64,000 nucleotides of DNA from JASLDZ01 sp964235945. Lineage in GTDB: Bacteria > Pseudomonadota > Alphaproteobacteria > Caulobacterales > Caulobacteraceae. The position numbers and the translations under genes are program-made. The notes under the pieces were generated by a model. That model searched no databases, was not told where the DNA came from, and saw nothing but the letters and a program-made list of their open reading frames with translations. Below, piece by piece: positions 37,724 to 46,307 of the stretch; position 1 is the first letter of the stretch, and every line of letters starts with the position of its first letter. The DNA lies in NCBI GenBank assembly GCA_964235945.1, contig CAXSDV010000007.1, positions 17,159 through 81,158 of the forward strand. The letters run 5' to 3'.

Positions 37724-38107
37724 TCACACCCGGCGCAGGACCCGCATCGGCGCGCCGGCTCCGCCGCCGGGTAGGGCGTCCGCCGGGCGAGCCTCCAGGG
37801 CGCTCATGGGCGGCGGCGTCTTCTGGCCTTCGCCCAGCGCCACCGCGCCCAGGCCCGCGCGCACCTGCATGCGCGCCAGCACGTCGTGGCAGGCCACGGT
37901 CTGCGCGCGGGCGGCGGTGAGCGCCGTCAGCGCGGCCGACATGCGGTCGAACGCTTCGCCGCCGACCACCGCCGACAGGTCCAACTCCACGCGCGCGACC
38001 GTGAGCGCGCCCAGGAGCTCCGCCCCCGTCCTCAGCGCGTGGTCGATGGCGTCCTCCGCCGCGTTGATGCGACGCGCCATGGCCTGAGCGGTCTCGAGCT
38101 TGTTCAT
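37724..38107 (-). CDS. Small helical cytoplasmic protein, unknown
   Basis: A 127-residue protein, mostly alpha-helical (MNKLETAQAMARRINAAEDA, then HALRTGAELLGALTVARVEL), with a Pro/Gly-rich C-terminal 35 residues ending APMRVLRRV. There is no signal or membrane segment. The ATG at 38107 has GGAGTAGG upstream, and codon use matches the neighbours, so it is likely a real gene. I do not recognise the family. It lies alone between ctaC and apaG, with about 100 bases upstream. Confidence 0.65.
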   Translation of the reverse strand: MNKLETAQAMARRINAAEDAIDHALRTGAELLGALTVARVELDLSAVVGGEAFDRMSAALTALTAARAQTVACHDVLARMQVRAGLGAVALGEGQKTPPPMSALEARPADALPGGGAGAPMRVLRRV

Positions 38108-38210
38108 CGGGCCTACTCCAAGTTGTGGAGGGGCCAACATGCGTGGCGAGCGGCTAACGTCAAGGTTGAATGTCGGCTTGGGCGGAGCGGCGAAACGCCG
38201 GATCTCCGCC

Positions 38211-38648
38211 TCAGTTCAGGGTGCGCGGGGCGTCCGGCAGGTCCAGGCTGAAGGCGGGAATGGCCGCCTCGAAGCGGTCGCCCGCGGCCGTGACCATCTC
38301 GTAGCCGCCCACCATGGAGCCGGAGGGGGTGGGCAGCGGACAACCGGAGGTGTAGCGCAGCGCTTCGCCCGGCTCCAGGGTCGGCTGCTCGCCCACCACG
38401 CCGGGTCCGCGCACCTCTTCGACCCGCCCGGCGGCGTCCGTGATCGTCCATCGGCGCGCCACGAGCTGGACGGCGACGGGGCCGTGGTTCTCGATCTCCA
38501 CGTGGTAGGCCCACACCCAGCGGCGTTCGTCCGCGTCCGACTGGTCGGGCAGGTGCTCGGGGCGCACGCGCACCACCACGTCGCGGGTGCGCGCCTCGTA
38601 GAGCGCCCCGCCGCGGGAGGGCGGCCGCCGGTCGGTGGGGCGACTCAC
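38211..38648 (-). CDS. apaG: ApaG-domain protein
   Basis: A 145-residue all-beta protein of the ApaG/CorD family, linked in enterobacteria to cobalt/magnesium efflux and diadenosine tetraphosphate levels; the molecular role is unsettled. The core WAYHVEIENHGPVAVQLVAR is followed by GPGVVGEQPTLEPGEALRYT and SGSMVGGYEMV, which are diagnostic. The start is GTG at 38648, 4 bases after the metZ stop, so it is co-transcribed with metZ. Confidence 0.93.
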   Translation of the reverse strand: MSRPTDRRPPSRGGALYEARTRDVVVRVRPEHLPDQSDADERRWVWAYHVEIENHGPVAVQLVARRWTITDAAGRVEEVRGPGVVGEQPTLEPGEALRYTSGCPLPTPSGSMVGGYEMVTAAGDRFEAAIPAFSLDLPDAPRTLN

Positions 38649-38652
38649 CGGC

Positions 38653-39888
38653 TCACGCCCGGTCCAGGGCGCGCAGCAGGTCTCGCCGCAGGTCCGCGGG
38701 ATCCTCCAGGCCGAGGGACAGGCGCACCCAGCCTTCCGTCAGGCCGATGGCCAGCCTGTCGGCCTCGGGGGTGGCGCGATGGGTGGTGGTGGAGGGGTGG
38801 ACGGCCATCGACTTGGCGTCCGCCAGGTTGTTGGTGATGTCCACGATCCTGAGCGCGTTCAGGAAGTTGAACGCCGCCGCGCGCGAGCCGAGGTCGAAGG
38901 CGGTCAGCGTGCCGCCGCCGCGCATCTGCCGGCGCGCCACCGCGTGCTGGGGATGATCGGCGCGGAACGGATAGGACAGGCGCGCGACCTTGGGGTGGTC
39001 GGCGATTTCGTCGGCCAGGAGGGCCGCCGTCTCCGTTTGGCGGCGCACGCGCAGATCCAGCGTCTCCAACCCTTTGAGAAGCACCCAGGCGTTGAACGGC
39101 GACAGGGCCGGCCCCGTGTGGCGCAGGAAGTCGCGGTAGCTCTCCTCCAGGAGGGCGTGGTTTCCCAGGATGGCGCCGCCCAGCACGCGCCCCTGGCCGT
39201 CGATGTGCTTGGTGGCCGAGTAGACCACCACGTCCGCGCCCAGCTCCAGCGGGCTCTGCAGGATGGGCGAGGCGAAGGCGTTGTCCACCACCAGCTTCGC
39301 GCCCGCCTCGCGCGCCACCGCCGCCACGCCGGCGATGTCGCTGACCTCCAGCAGCGGGTTGGCGGGGGTCTCCATGAACAGCACGCGGGTGTTGGGGCGC
39401 ACGGCGGCGCGCCAAGCGTCCAGGTCGGGTCCGTCGACGAAGGTGGTCTCCACGCCGAAGCGCGGCAGGTGCTGGGACAGCACCCAGCGACAGGAGCCGA
39501 ACAGGGCGCGGCCGGCCACCACGTGGTCTCCCGCCTTGACCAGGCCCGTGACCGCCGTGGTCACCGCCGCCATGCCCGACGCCATGCTGCGGCAGGCCTC
39601 GGCGCCTTCCAGCAGGGCCAGCCGGTCCTCGAACATCTTCACGGTGGGGTTGGCGTAGCGCGAGTAGATGAAGCCGGGCTCGCGCCCGTCGAAGCGCGCG
39701 TCCGCCGCCTCTGCAGACGGGTAGACGTAGCTTTGGGTGAGGTGGAGCGCCTCCGCCGTCTCACCGTGGGGGCTCCGGTCGAGGCCGCCGCGCACCAGGC
39801 GCGTCGCCGCGCCCCAGGCGCGGGGGTCCTCGGCGTCGTCGGCGTCCGGCGCGGGGTGGGGCGCGTCGGGGCGCGGGGGTTCGGTCAC
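38653..39888 (-). CDS. metZ: O-succinylhomoserine sulfhydrylase
   Basis: A 411-residue PLP enzyme of the Cys/Met metabolism family that makes homocysteine directly from O-succinylhomoserine and sulphide. The Schiff-base lysine is Lys227 in YSATKHIDGQGR, with SRYANPTVKMFEDRLALLEG and VDNAFASPIL before it, as in MetZ. The GTG at 39888 has GGAG 8 bases upstream; an earlier start in the open frame lacks similarity. A Pro/Asp-rich stretch makes up the first 25 residues. It precedes apaG. No SAM riboswitch was recognised in the 126-base leader. Confidence 0.92.
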   Translation of the reverse strand: MTEPPRPDAPHPAPDADDAEDPRAWGAATRLVRGGLDRSPHGETAEALHLTQSYVYPSAEAADARFDGREPGFIYSRYANPTVKMFEDRLALLEGAEACRSMASGMAAVTTAVTGLVKAGDHVVAGRALFGSCRWVLSQHLPRFGVETTFVDGPDLDAWRAAVRPNTRVLFMETPANPLLEVSDIAGVAAVAREAGAKLVVDNAFASPILQSPLELGADVVVYSATKHIDGQGRVLGGAILGNHALLEESYRDFLRHTGPALSPFNAWVLLKGLETLDLRVRRQTETAALLADEIADHPKVARLSYPFRADHPQHAVARRQMRGGGTLTAFDLGSRAAAFNFLNALRIVDITNNLADAKSMAVHPSTTTHRATPEADRLAIGLTEGWVRLSLGLEDPADLRRDLLRALDRA

Positions 39889-40014
39889 GCGAGGGGCTCC
39901 AGGCTGCGGCCGTTGGTGGCCGCGGGGCTCCCGCCCGTCAAGCGCGGGTGCGTCGGCGGAGCCATCGCGGAGACCGCGCGTTTTCAAGCTCGACCATTGC
40001 TGGAGACCACGCCC

Positions 40015-40260
40015 ATGACCAAGATCACGACTCTGCTGGCCGCCGCCGCTTTCGCGGGCTCGCTAGGCGTGGGCTCCGCGGCTCAGGCCGGCTGCCTGGG
40101 CGGGGCGTTGGTGGGCGGGGTGGCGGGCCACTACGCCGGGCGCCACGCCGGAGTGGGCGCGGTGGGCGGCTGCATCGTCGGCCACCACCTCGCCGTGCAG
40201 AAGAAGCGCCAGCGCGCCGCCGACCGCGCCGCACGCCGCGACGCGCGCTACGGCCGCTGA
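40015..40260 (+). CDS. Small secreted glycine-zipper-like protein
   Basis: An 81-residue protein with a signal peptide (MTKITTLLAAAAFAGSLGVG, cleavage near AAQA) and a mature part rich in glycine (GCLGGALVGGVAGHYAGRH), resembling the glycine-zipper segments of small envelope proteins. A very basic C-terminal tail (KKRQRAADRAARRDARYGR) follows. Two cysteines could form one disulphide. ATG at 40015. It is divergent from metZ and converges with phoB. The function is unknown. Confidence 0.72.
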   Translation: MTKITTLLAAAAFAGSLGVGSAAQAGCLGGALVGGVAGHYAGRHAGVGAVGGCIVGHHLAVQKKRQRAADRAARRDARYGR

Positions 40261-40345
40261 CGACGCCGGCGCGGTCTCGACCGGGGCCGCGCCGTTCCCA
40301 CCGTCGATGGGCGGGGCCGGGCGGCGGAGGGCGGTGGAGGCCGCC

Positions 40346-41035
40346 TCAGCCCTCCACGTCGAGCGAGTAGCCCGCCGAGCGCACGGTGCGGATGGGGTCG
40401 CTCTCCTCGTCCTTGTTCAGCGCTTTGCGCAGGCGCCCGATGTGCACGTCCACCGTGCGCGCCTCCACGTAGACGTCCGAGCCCCACACGGCGTCCAGGA
40501 GCTGCTCGCGGCTGAACACGCGCCCCGGGTGCTGCATCAGGTAGTCGAGCAGTCGGAACTCGGTGGGCCCCAGGTGCACCTCGCGGTCGGCGCGCTTCAC
40601 CCGGTGGGCGACGCGGTCCATCACCACGTCGCCGTGGCGCACCCGGTCCTCCGCCAGGCCCGGACGGATGCGGCGCAGCACCGCGCGGATGCGCGCCACG
40701 AGCTCCGTCATGGAGAACGGCTTGGTGAGATAGTCGTCCGCCCCCGTGTCCAGGCCCCGCACCCGGTCGCTCTCCTCCGCGCGGGCGGTGAGCATGATGA
40801 TGGGCAGGTTGCGCGTTTCGGCGCGTGAGCGCAGGCGCCGGCACACCTCCACCCCCGACACCTTGGGCAGCATCCAGTCGAGCACCACGAGGTCCGGCTG
40901 GCGCTCGTCCACCAGGACCAGCGCCTCCTCGCCGTCGGCGGCCGTCGTGACGCGGTAGCCTTCCTTGTCGAGGTTGTACTGCAGGAGGGTGGACAGGGCG
41001 TCCTCGTCCTCCACCACCAGTATGCTGGGCGACAC
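40346..41035 (-). CDS. phoB: Phosphate response regulator PhoB
   Basis: A 229-residue OmpR-type regulator that activates the Pho regulon under phosphate limitation. The receiver domain has the acidic pair in VVEDED, the phosphorylated Asp53 in VLDWMLP and Lys105 in YLTKPFS. The C-terminal winged helix shows LGPTEFRLLDYLMQHPGRVF and RTVDVHIGRLRKAL. The start is GTG at 41035, 3 bases after the phoU stop. It is the last gene of phoR-phoU-phoB. Confidence 0.97.
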   Translation of the reverse strand: MSPSILVVEDEDALSTLLQYNLDKEGYRVTTAADGEEALVLVDERQPDLVVLDWMLPKVSGVEVCRRLRSRAETRNLPIIMLTARAEESDRVRGLDTGADDYLTKPFSMTELVARIRAVLRRIRPGLAEDRVRHGDVVMDRVAHRVKRADREVHLGPTEFRLLDYLMQHPGRVFSREQLLDAVWGSDVYVEARTVDVHIGRLRKALNKDEESDPIRTVRSAGYSLDVEG

Positions 41036-41038
41036 GGG

Positions 41039-41758
41039 TCAGGCCGCCGACGGGGCGGGCTCGTGGCGTACGTCCACGTCCTGCCACTTGGGGCGATCGC
41101 CCATCATGTCCTCGCCGGTGATCTCGTAGTGCAGGATCTCGGCGATGTTGGTCGCGTGGTCGCCGATGCGCTCCAGGTTCTTGCCGATGAACAGGAGGTG
41201 CGCGCAGGACGAGATCATGCGCGGGTCGCTCATCATGTAGGTGAGCAGCTCGCGGAACATGGAGTTGTACTGCTCGTCCACCTCCTCGTCGGCGTTCCAG
41301 ACCTGCATGGCGCTGGCGAGGTCGCCCGCGGTGTAGGCGTCGAGCGCGGTCTTGAGGCGGCCGGCCACCATGCGGCCCATGCGTTCGATGGAGCGCGTCA
41401 GCGGGGTGATGGGCTCGGCCTCGGAGATCACCAGCGCGCGCTTGGCGATGTTCTTGGCGAGGTCGCCCGTGCGCTCCAGGCTCCAGGCCATCTTCAGCGC
41501 GGACACGGTGCGGCGCAGGTCCTGGGCCACCGGCTGGCGCAGGGCGATCATGCGGATCGACTTCTTCTCGATGTCCGCCTGCATCTGGTCGAGCTTGGCG
41601 TCGCGGCCGATCAGCGACTGGGCCAGCGGCACGTCGCGCCCGGCCACCGCCTCGATGGCGTCCGACACCTGCGCCTCGGCCAGCCCGCCCATGCGCGCCA
41701 CCTCCGCCTTGAGCTGGTCCAGCTCCTCGCCGAAGAACTTGAGGGTGTGCTCGTTCAT
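41039..41758 (-). CDS. phoU: Phosphate signalling protein PhoU
   Basis: A 239-residue all-helical protein made of two PhoU three-helix bundles. Conserved segments are EELDQLKAEVARMGGLAE, LRRTVSALKMAWSLERTGDLAKN and the second-repeat LLFIGKNLERIGDHATNIAE, which carry the metal-binding acidic patches. PhoU links PstSCAB transport to PhoR kinase activity. The ATG at 41758 is used. A Pho-box-like sequence precedes it, overlapping the end of phoR. It is tightly linked to phoB. Confidence 0.96.
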   Translation of the reverse strand: MNEHTLKFFGEELDQLKAEVARMGGLAEAQVSDAIEAVAGRDVPLAQSLIGRDAKLDQMQADIEKKSIRMIALRQPVAQDLRRTVSALKMAWSLERTGDLAKNIAKRALVISEAEPITPLTRSIERMGRMVAGRLKTALDAYTAGDLASAMQVWNADEEVDEQYNSMFRELLTYMMSDPRMISSCAHLLFIGKNLERIGDHATNIAEILHYEITGEDMMGDRPKWQDVDVRHEPAPSAA

Positions 41759-41842
41759 GGTGCACGGGCCTGGATACGCTCCGGCGGGCGGAGCGGCGGG
41801 ACGGTCGACAGCTTCGCTATGCGCCGACAAAGCTGTCTCACC

Positions 41843-41860
41843 GTGAAGATTTTATGACGT
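41843..41860 (-). promoter_or_regulatory. Pho-box-like element before phoU
   Basis: On the minus strand, ACGTCATAAAATCTTCAC contains half-sites GTCAT and TTCAC spaced by the 11-base period of PhoB direct repeats, and an A/T-rich centre. It matches about 12 of 18 positions of the general consensus. It lies immediately before the last bases of phoR and 85 bases upstream of phoU, so it could make phoU-phoB autoregulated independently of phoR. Confidence 0.5.
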
Positions 41861-43330
41861 TTACGTGACGCCGCCCGGCCGCTCGGCCCGGGGCAGGTGG
41901 ACGGTGAAGGTGGAGCCGCGGCCGGGGGCGCTCTCCACCATCAGCCCGCCCCGATGGCGGCTGACGATGTGCTTGACGATGGCCAGGCCCAGCCCCGTGC
42001 CCGCGCGCTCGCCGCTCTTCTGACCTTCCACCCGATAGAAGCGCTCGGCCAGCCGAGGCAGGTGTTCGCGCGCCACCCCCGGACCTTCGTCCGTCACGCG
42101 CAGGCGCAACCAGCGGCGCTCCGAAGCGCGATCGGGCGCCAGTATGGCCGAGCGCGCCGCCCCCGCGCCGAGCGTGGGGGCGAAAGGGTCGAGGTCGGCG
42201 GCGGCGGGTGTGGGAGGGGCGAGGGCGGGAAGCGGCGCCCAGTCCTCCGCGGGCGAGCCCGGGCCGACCTGCACGCTCACCCGGCCGCCACGGGGCGAGT
42301 ACTTCAGCGCGTTGGCCAGAAGGTTCTGCACCACCTGCACGAGTTGGTCCCGGTCGCCCACCACCTCCGCCTCGCCTCGCCCGGGCAGATCCAGTTCCAG
42401 GTGCGCGCCGTGCTCGGCCGCCAGCGGGGCCAGGGCGTCCGCCACGTCCGACACCGCCGCGGCGAGGTCGCAGCGCCCCTGGGGCGGCACGTGCTCGTTC
42501 AGCTCGGCGCGGCTGAGCTGGAGCAGGTCCTCGGTGAGCCGGCCCATGCGGTCGGTCTGGGCGGCCATGATGCCCAGGAAGCGCTCGCGCGCGACGGGGT
42601 CCTCCTTCGCGTGGCCGCGCAGGGTCTCGATGAAGCCGGACAGCGAGGCGAGCGGCGTGCGCAGTTCGTGGCTGGCGTTGGCCAGGAAATCGACGCGCGC
42701 GCGCTCCACCCGCCGAGCTTCCGTCTCGTCGCGCAGCAGCAGAAGGGCGTGGCGCAACTCCTCGCCGCCGACGGCCGCCGTGGGCTGCGCCTCCAGCGGG
42801 AAGGTCCAGGCGGTGGTGAACCGGTCGGGGGCGCCCGCCCCTTCGAAGGCCGCGCGCCGGGGCCGGCGGCCGAACAGGCTCTCGTCCAATGCCTCCAGCA
42901 CCTCCGGCCGGCGCACGGCGGCCACCAGCAGCGCCCCCGAGCGCGGGATGCGCAGCAACTCGCGCGCGGCCCGGTTGGCGAAGGCGATGCGCCGGGCGGC
43001 CTGGTCGTCCACGTCGCCGGCCGTCACCCACATGAGCGGATCGGGCAGGGCGTCGAAGGCCTGGGCGAAGGGCGGCTCGACGGGCCCCGCGTCCGCCGCG
43101 GGCTCCCCGGCCGTCTCCGGGCGCCCGGCGCCGCGGGCGAGCAGGCCGGCGGCGGCCAGCACGAGGACCGCCGCCGCCGCCGCGGGCCAGGGCCTGGCCC
43201 CGCCGGCGAGCGCCAGGCCGATGCAGGCCGCGACCCCGAGCGCCCCGGCGGCCAGCACGCGGCCGTAGCCCCCGGACGAAGGGGGCCGGGGCCGGGGGGC
43301 GAGCGGGGAGGGGGCGTGGTTCAGCGGCAT
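41861..43330 (-). CDS. phoR: Phosphate sensor histidine kinase PhoR
   Basis: A 489-residue kinase that phosphorylates PhoB. Two N-terminal membrane segments (ALGVAACIGLALAGG and a second Ala/Val/Leu-rich one near 50-65) lead to a PAS-like domain (about 88-200), the H-box FLANASHELRTPL with His221, and a catalytic ATPase domain (NLLANALKYSPRGG, DEGPGVAREHLPRL, GTGLGLAIVKHIV). A Pro/Ala-rich insertion of roughly 45 residues interrupts the ATPase domain after VSVQVGPG, which is unusual. ATG at 43330 is used; a TTG 19 codons earlier is possible. It is divergent from the sulfate-binding protein gene. Confidence 0.92.
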   Translation of the reverse strand: MPLNHAPSPLAPRPRPPSSGGYGRVLAAGALGVAACIGLALAGGARPWPAAAAAVLVLAAAGLLARGAGRPETAGEPAADAGPVEPPFAQAFDALPDPLMWVTAGDVDDQAARRIAFANRAARELLRIPRSGALLVAAVRRPEVLEALDESLFGRRPRRAAFEGAGAPDRFTTAWTFPLEAQPTAAVGGEELRHALLLLRDETEARRVERARVDFLANASHELRTPLASLSGFIETLRGHAKEDPVARERFLGIMAAQTDRMGRLTEDLLQLSRAELNEHVPPQGRCDLAAAVSDVADALAPLAAEHGAHLELDLPGRGEAEVVGDRDQLVQVVQNLLANALKYSPRGGRVSVQVGPGSPAEDWAPLPALAPPTPAAADLDPFAPTLGAGAARSAILAPDRASERRWLRLRVTDEGPGVAREHLPRLAERFYRVEGQKSGERAGTGLGLAIVKHIVSRHRGGLMVESAPGRGSTFTVHLPRAERPGGVT

Positions 43331-43501
43331 GTCGGGTCGCGGACCCTGCCGCCGTTCGGTGACGGTTTTCCGACGCTCCGCGCCCAAGTTCCCGGCGAAG
43401 CGCGTCAGAGCCTCTAAACCGGCGTAGCAGGAATCGCGGGTGGCCGCCGCCGTGCGCGCCGCCTAGCCTGAGCCGCGACGAAGCCCTCCAGGGAGACCTC
43501 C

Positions 43502-44533
43502 ATGAGCCGCCATCCGACGCGCCGCGCCGCCCTCGCGGGTTTGGGCGCCGCGGGGCTGGGCTGGACGGCCCTGGCCGGCCGCGCTGCGGCCCAGGGCAAG
43601 CCCGTGACCCTGCTCAACGTCAGCTACGATCCCACGCGCGAGCTCTATAAGGAGTACGACGCGGTGTTCTGCGCCAACTGGCGGCGCGACCGCGGCCAGA
43701 CTGTGACGGTGGAGCAGAGCCACGGCGGGTCCGGCAAGCAGGCGTTGTCGGTGATCAACGGGTTGGCGGCGGACGTGGTGACGCTGGGCATCTCCTCGGA
43801 CATCGACGCCATCGCGCAGAAGGCGCACCTGCTGTCGCCCGACTGGGCCGGACGGCTGCCCTACGGCTCCACCCCCTACACCTCCACGGTCGTGTTCCTG
43901 GTGCGCGCGGGAAACCCCAAGCGCATCCGCGACTGGGGCGACCTGCTGCATCCGGGGGTGCAGGTGATCACCCCCAACCCGAAGACCTCGTCGGGCGGGC
44001 GCTGGAACTACGCGGCCGCCTATCTCTGGGCGCTGCGGGCGCCCGGCGGGTCGGACGCGAAGGCGCGCGACTACCTGGGGCGGCTCTACGCCCAGGTCCC
44101 CGTGCTCGACTCGGGCGCGCGCGGGGCCACCACCACCTTCGCCCAGCGGGGCCAGGGCGACGTTCTGCTGGCCTGGGAGAACGAGGCGGTCCTGGCCATG
44201 GAGGAGATGGGCCCGGGCAAGTTCGAGCTGGTGATCCCCTCCCTGTCCATCCTGGCGGAGCCGCCGGTGGCGGTGGTCGACAAGGTGGCCGCCCAGAAGG
44301 GCGCGACGGAGGTGGCCGCCGCCTACCTGCGCGGTCTTTACACGCCCCGCGGCCAGGACATCATCGCGCGCAACCATTACCGCCCGCGCAACCCGCAGGT
44401 GCTGGCGCGCTACGCCGCCAAGTTCCCGCGCGTGAACATGGGGCGGATCGGCGAACTGGGCGGCTGGACCCGGTTCCAGGCCGCCCAGTTCGCCGACGGC
44501 GCCGCCTTCGACCAGATCTACCGGCCGCACTGA
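43502..44533 (+). CDS. Sulfate ABC transporter substrate-binding protein
   Basis: A 343-residue periplasmic binding protein of the Sbp/CysP family. It carries a Tat-like signal (RHPTRRAALAGLGAAGLGWT, cleavage near RAAAQ) and starts its mature part with VTLLNVSYDPTRELYKEYD, the family signature. Sulfate-binding loop residues lie in VEQSHGGSGKQA and NPKTSSGGRWNYAAAYLWA. The ATG at 43502 follows GGGAG. No sulfate permease genes are adjacent, so it either works with a distant CysTWA or is an orphan. Confidence 0.9.
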   Translation: MSRHPTRRAALAGLGAAGLGWTALAGRAAAQGKPVTLLNVSYDPTRELYKEYDAVFCANWRRDRGQTVTVEQSHGGSGKQALSVINGLAADVVTLGISSDIDAIAQKAHLLSPDWAGRLPYGSTPYTSTVVFLVRAGNPKRIRDWGDLLHPGVQVITPNPKTSSGGRWNYAAAYLWALRAPGGSDAKARDYLGRLYAQVPVLDSGARGATTTFAQRGQGDVLLAWENEAVLAMEEMGPGKFELVIPSLSILAEPPVAVVDKVAAQKGATEVAAAYLRGLYTPRGQDIIARNHYRPRNPQVLARYAAKFPRVNMGRIGELGGWTRFQAAQFADGAAFDQIYRPH

Positions 44534-44605
44534 CGCCCGCCCCCTCGCGGCCGGAACCGCGCTCGGCGGCGCCCGTTTCCCAGCGGAGCTTTAGGGGACG
44601 ACGTG

Positions 44606-44947
44606 ATGCGGGCCGTGAGAACCACCGGGGCCGCGGCCCTCCTGTCGGGAGCCCTGCTGCTCGCCGGCTGCGGCGACCCCGCCGACAAGCGCGCCGCGTC
44701 CGACGCCTCCGCCGGAGCGAATGCGGCGGGCGCGGGCCTGGCCAAGACCGCGGACGCCGCCGGTGCGGCGCTCGACCGGGCGGGCCGCAAGGCCGAGCCC
44801 GCTCTCGACAAGGCGGGCCGCGACATCGACCGCGCCACCGACAAGCTGGAGGTCGCCGCGGGCAAGGTGGTGCGCAAGACGGGAAAGGCCATCGACAAGG
44901 CGGGCGACAAGGCCGAGCAAGCCGCGGACAACGGCGGTTCGCGCTAG
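44606..44947 (+). CDS. Small Ala/Lys-rich lipoprotein
   Basis: A 113-residue predicted lipoprotein: a signal peptide with the lipobox LAGC (LLSGALLLAGCGDPADK). A mature part follows, made of amphipathic helical repeats such as DRAGRKAEPALDKAGRDIDR and KTGKAIDKAGDKAEQAA. The repeating AGxxxDxA pattern suggests a long helix or coiled coil lying on or between envelope layers. The start is ATG at 44606 (a GTG lies directly before it) with AGGGGA upstream. The function is unknown. Confidence 0.75.
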   Translation: MRAVRTTGAAALLSGALLLAGCGDPADKRAASDASAGANAAGAGLAKTADAAGAALDRAGRKAEPALDKAGRDIDRATDKLEVAAGKVVRKTGKAIDKAGDKAEQAADNGGSR

Positions 44948-45001
44948 CCCTTCCGCCGACCTCGCGGTTCCGCCCCGCGCCATCCAGGACGTCCGTTCCG
45001 C

Positions 45002-46303
45002 ATGTTCAGCTTCATGTTCGCCACGGGGATCGAGAACTCGATCCCGACCATCGACGGGGGTCGCAAGCGCGTCGACGAACTGGAGAAGTGCCGTTTCTAC
45101 GACCACTGGCGCACGGACTTCCAGTTGGTGGAGGATATGGGCATCCGCTTCCTCCGCTACGGCCCGCCCCTGCACAAGACGTGGCTCGGGCCCGGGAAGT
45201 ACGATTGGGAGTTCAGCGACCTCACCTTCAGCGACCTGAAGCGGCGCGACCTGGTGCCGATCGTCGACCTATGCCACTTCGGCGTGCCCGATTGGGTGGG
45301 AAACTTCCAGAACAGCGACTTTCCGGAGCTGTTCGCGGTGTATGCGCGTGACTTCGCCAAGCGTTACCCGTGGGTGCAACTCTATACGCCGGTCAACGAG
45401 ATGTACATCTGCGCCACCTTCTCCGCCCGTTACGGCTGGTGGAACGAGCAGATGTCCAGCGACCTGGGCTTCGTCACCGCGTTGAAGCACATCGTCAAGG
45501 CCAACGTGCTGGCGATGCAGGAGATCCTGCTCGTGCGGCCGGACGCCATCTTCGTGCAGAGCGAGTCTTCGGAGTACTTCCACGCCGAGAACCCCAAGGC
45601 GATCGCTGCGGCCGAGCTGATGAACTCGGAGCGCTTTCTCTCGCTGGACCTCAACTACGGTCGGCGGGTGGACTCGGAGATGTACGAGTTCCTGATGGAC
45701 AACGGCATGTTGCGAGATGAATATCATTTCTTCCTGAACAACCGTATCAAGCAGCACTGTATCCTCGGCAACGACTACTACGTCACGAATGAGCATCGTG
45801 TTAGTGCGGATAACTCGACCGTCGCCTCCGGCGAAATATTCGGCTATTGTGAGATCACCCGGCAGTACTACAACCGGTATCATCTACCCGTGATGCACAC
45901 GGAAACCAACCTCAACCAGGGTCCCAACGGCGACGAAGCGGTGATGTGGCTGCACAAGGAGTGGTCCAACGTGTTGCGCGTGCGCAACGACGGCATCCCG
46001 ATCCTGGGCTTCACTTGGTATTCGCTCACCGACCAAGTCGATTGGGACTCGGCGTTGCGCAACGACGCGGGCGTGGTCAATCCGCTGGGGCTTTACGACC
46101 TGGACCGCAACATCCGCCCGGTGGGCGAGGCCTACAAGCAGATCATCGCGGACTGGCGCGACGTGCTGCCCACCCAGAGCGTGTGTCTGGTGGTTCCCAT
46201 CGTCACGCCTTCGGAGCATGCGCAAAGCTGGGCGGCCGGCCAAGCGGCCGACGTGCTCATCCACGACCTCGCCATACCCGGGCGCATCGGCGATCAGGCC
46301 TGA
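45002..46303 (+). CDS. Family 1 (clan GH-A) glycosyl hydrolase
   Basis: A 433-residue (beta/alpha)8-barrel hydrolase. The acid/base glutamate is Glu133 in YTPVNEMYICATF and the nucleophile Glu301 in VMHTETNLNQG, the two-glutamate arrangement of retaining beta-glycosidases. There is no signal peptide, so it acts in the cytoplasm. Sequence between 45.65 and 45.9 kb is close to 50-55% GC with AT-ending codons, unlike its neighbours, which points to horizontal acquisition. An extra C-terminal segment of about 45 residues (after DWRDVLPTQS) is not part of the barrel. galM follows after 4 bases, so both probably act on the same sugar pathway. Confidence 0.82.
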   Translation: MFSFMFATGIENSIPTIDGGRKRVDELEKCRFYDHWRTDFQLVEDMGIRFLRYGPPLHKTWLGPGKYDWEFSDLTFSDLKRRDLVPIVDLCHFGVPDWVGNFQNSDFPELFAVYARDFAKRYPWVQLYTPVNEMYICATFSARYGWWNEQMSSDLGFVTALKHIVKANVLAMQEILLVRPDAIFVQSESSEYFHAENPKAIAAAELMNSERFLSLDLNYGRRVDSEMYEFLMDNGMLRDEYHFFLNNRIKQHCILGNDYYVTNEHRVSADNSTVASGEIFGYCEITRQYYNRYHLPVMHTETNLNQGPNGDEAVMWLHKEWSNVLRVRNDGIPILGFTWYSLTDQVDWDSALRNDAGVVNPLGLYDLDRNIRPVGEAYKQIIADWRDVLPTQSVCLVVPIVTPSEHAQSWAAGQAADVLIHDLAIPGRIGDQA

Positions 46304-46307
46304 GCCG

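Noticed and set aside
39889..40014. Possible SAM-II riboswitch in the metZ leader
   Set aside because: metZ is a common SAM-II target in alphaproteobacteria, but the characteristic pseudoknot sequence and A-rich segments are absent from these 126 bases.
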